Part shown: piece after piece, positions 6,311-6,320 of the stretch
Layout of the letters: each line of letters begins with the position of its first letter
How positions within the stretch are numbered: position 1 is the first letter of the stretch
Source of the DNA: an uncultured Muribaculaceae bacterium
Lineage (GTDB): Bacteria; Bacteroidota; Bacteroidia; Bacteroidales; Muribaculaceae
NCBI GenBank assembly: GCA_910587185.1
Contig: CAJULY010000036.1
Span: 1-6,320 of the forward strand
Direction: 5' to 3'
Length of the DNA stretch: 6,320 bases
Position numbers and translations under genes: made by a program
The notes under the pieces: model-generated
The model's database searches: none
The model's input: only the letters and a program-made list of their open reading frames with translations
Told to the model about the DNA's origin: nothing

Positions 6311-6320
6311 ATACATGTAA

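Noticed and set aside
1..6320. CRISPR array, tRNA or rRNA genes, insertion sequence ends
   Set aside because: No regularly spaced repeats, no cloverleaf or rRNA-like stretches, and no transposase frame with terminal repeats were seen on reading both strands.

Overview
The window looks like a chromosomal segment of a Bacteroidales bacterium, perhaps of the Muribaculaceae type (the family is inference). Supporting signs are an outer-membrane barrel with the Bacteroidetes plug motif, a DUF4252-type protein, a Bacteroidetes-style anti-sigma-like protein, promoter boxes of the form TAnnTTTG, and the absence of Shine-Dalgarno sites. Base composition is moderately AT-rich.

Layout: (1) Positions 1-92 hold a strong rho-independent terminator for a gene left of the window, followed by a second perfect hairpin. 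(2) Positions 93-388 look non-coding, but the minus strand carries the decayed C-terminal end of a nucleotide-sugar epimerase (UDP-glucuronate 4-epimerase/CapI type), broken by frame changes and an internal stop. (3) Positions 393-5035 hold a compact four-gene plus-strand operon: an ECF sigma factor, a single-pass membrane protein in the anti-sigma position, a secreted DUF4252-like protein, and a 956-residue outer-membrane beta-barrel with a carboxypeptidase-regulatory-like domain and a TonB-receptor-like plug. (4) Positions 5036-5318 are intergenic, with two inverted repeats and a good Bacteroidales promoter. (5) Positions 5319-6310 hold a calcineurin-like phosphoesterase gene with a signal peptide, disrupted by a frameshift and a stop codon, and apparently losing homology near its 3' end.

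How the genes may work together: the order sigma, membrane anti-sigma candidate, secreted periplasmic or surface protein, outer-membrane barrel suggests one envelope-sensing or envelope-remodelling unit. It differs from the classical Bacteroidetes FecI/FecR/SusC/SusD arrangement because the membrane protein has no recognisable FecR domain and no SusD partner is present. The operon is intact while the genes on both sides are decayed, so it is probably an expressed accessory unit in a locus that has been rearranged. The signal it senses and the cargo of the barrel cannot be read from the sequence.
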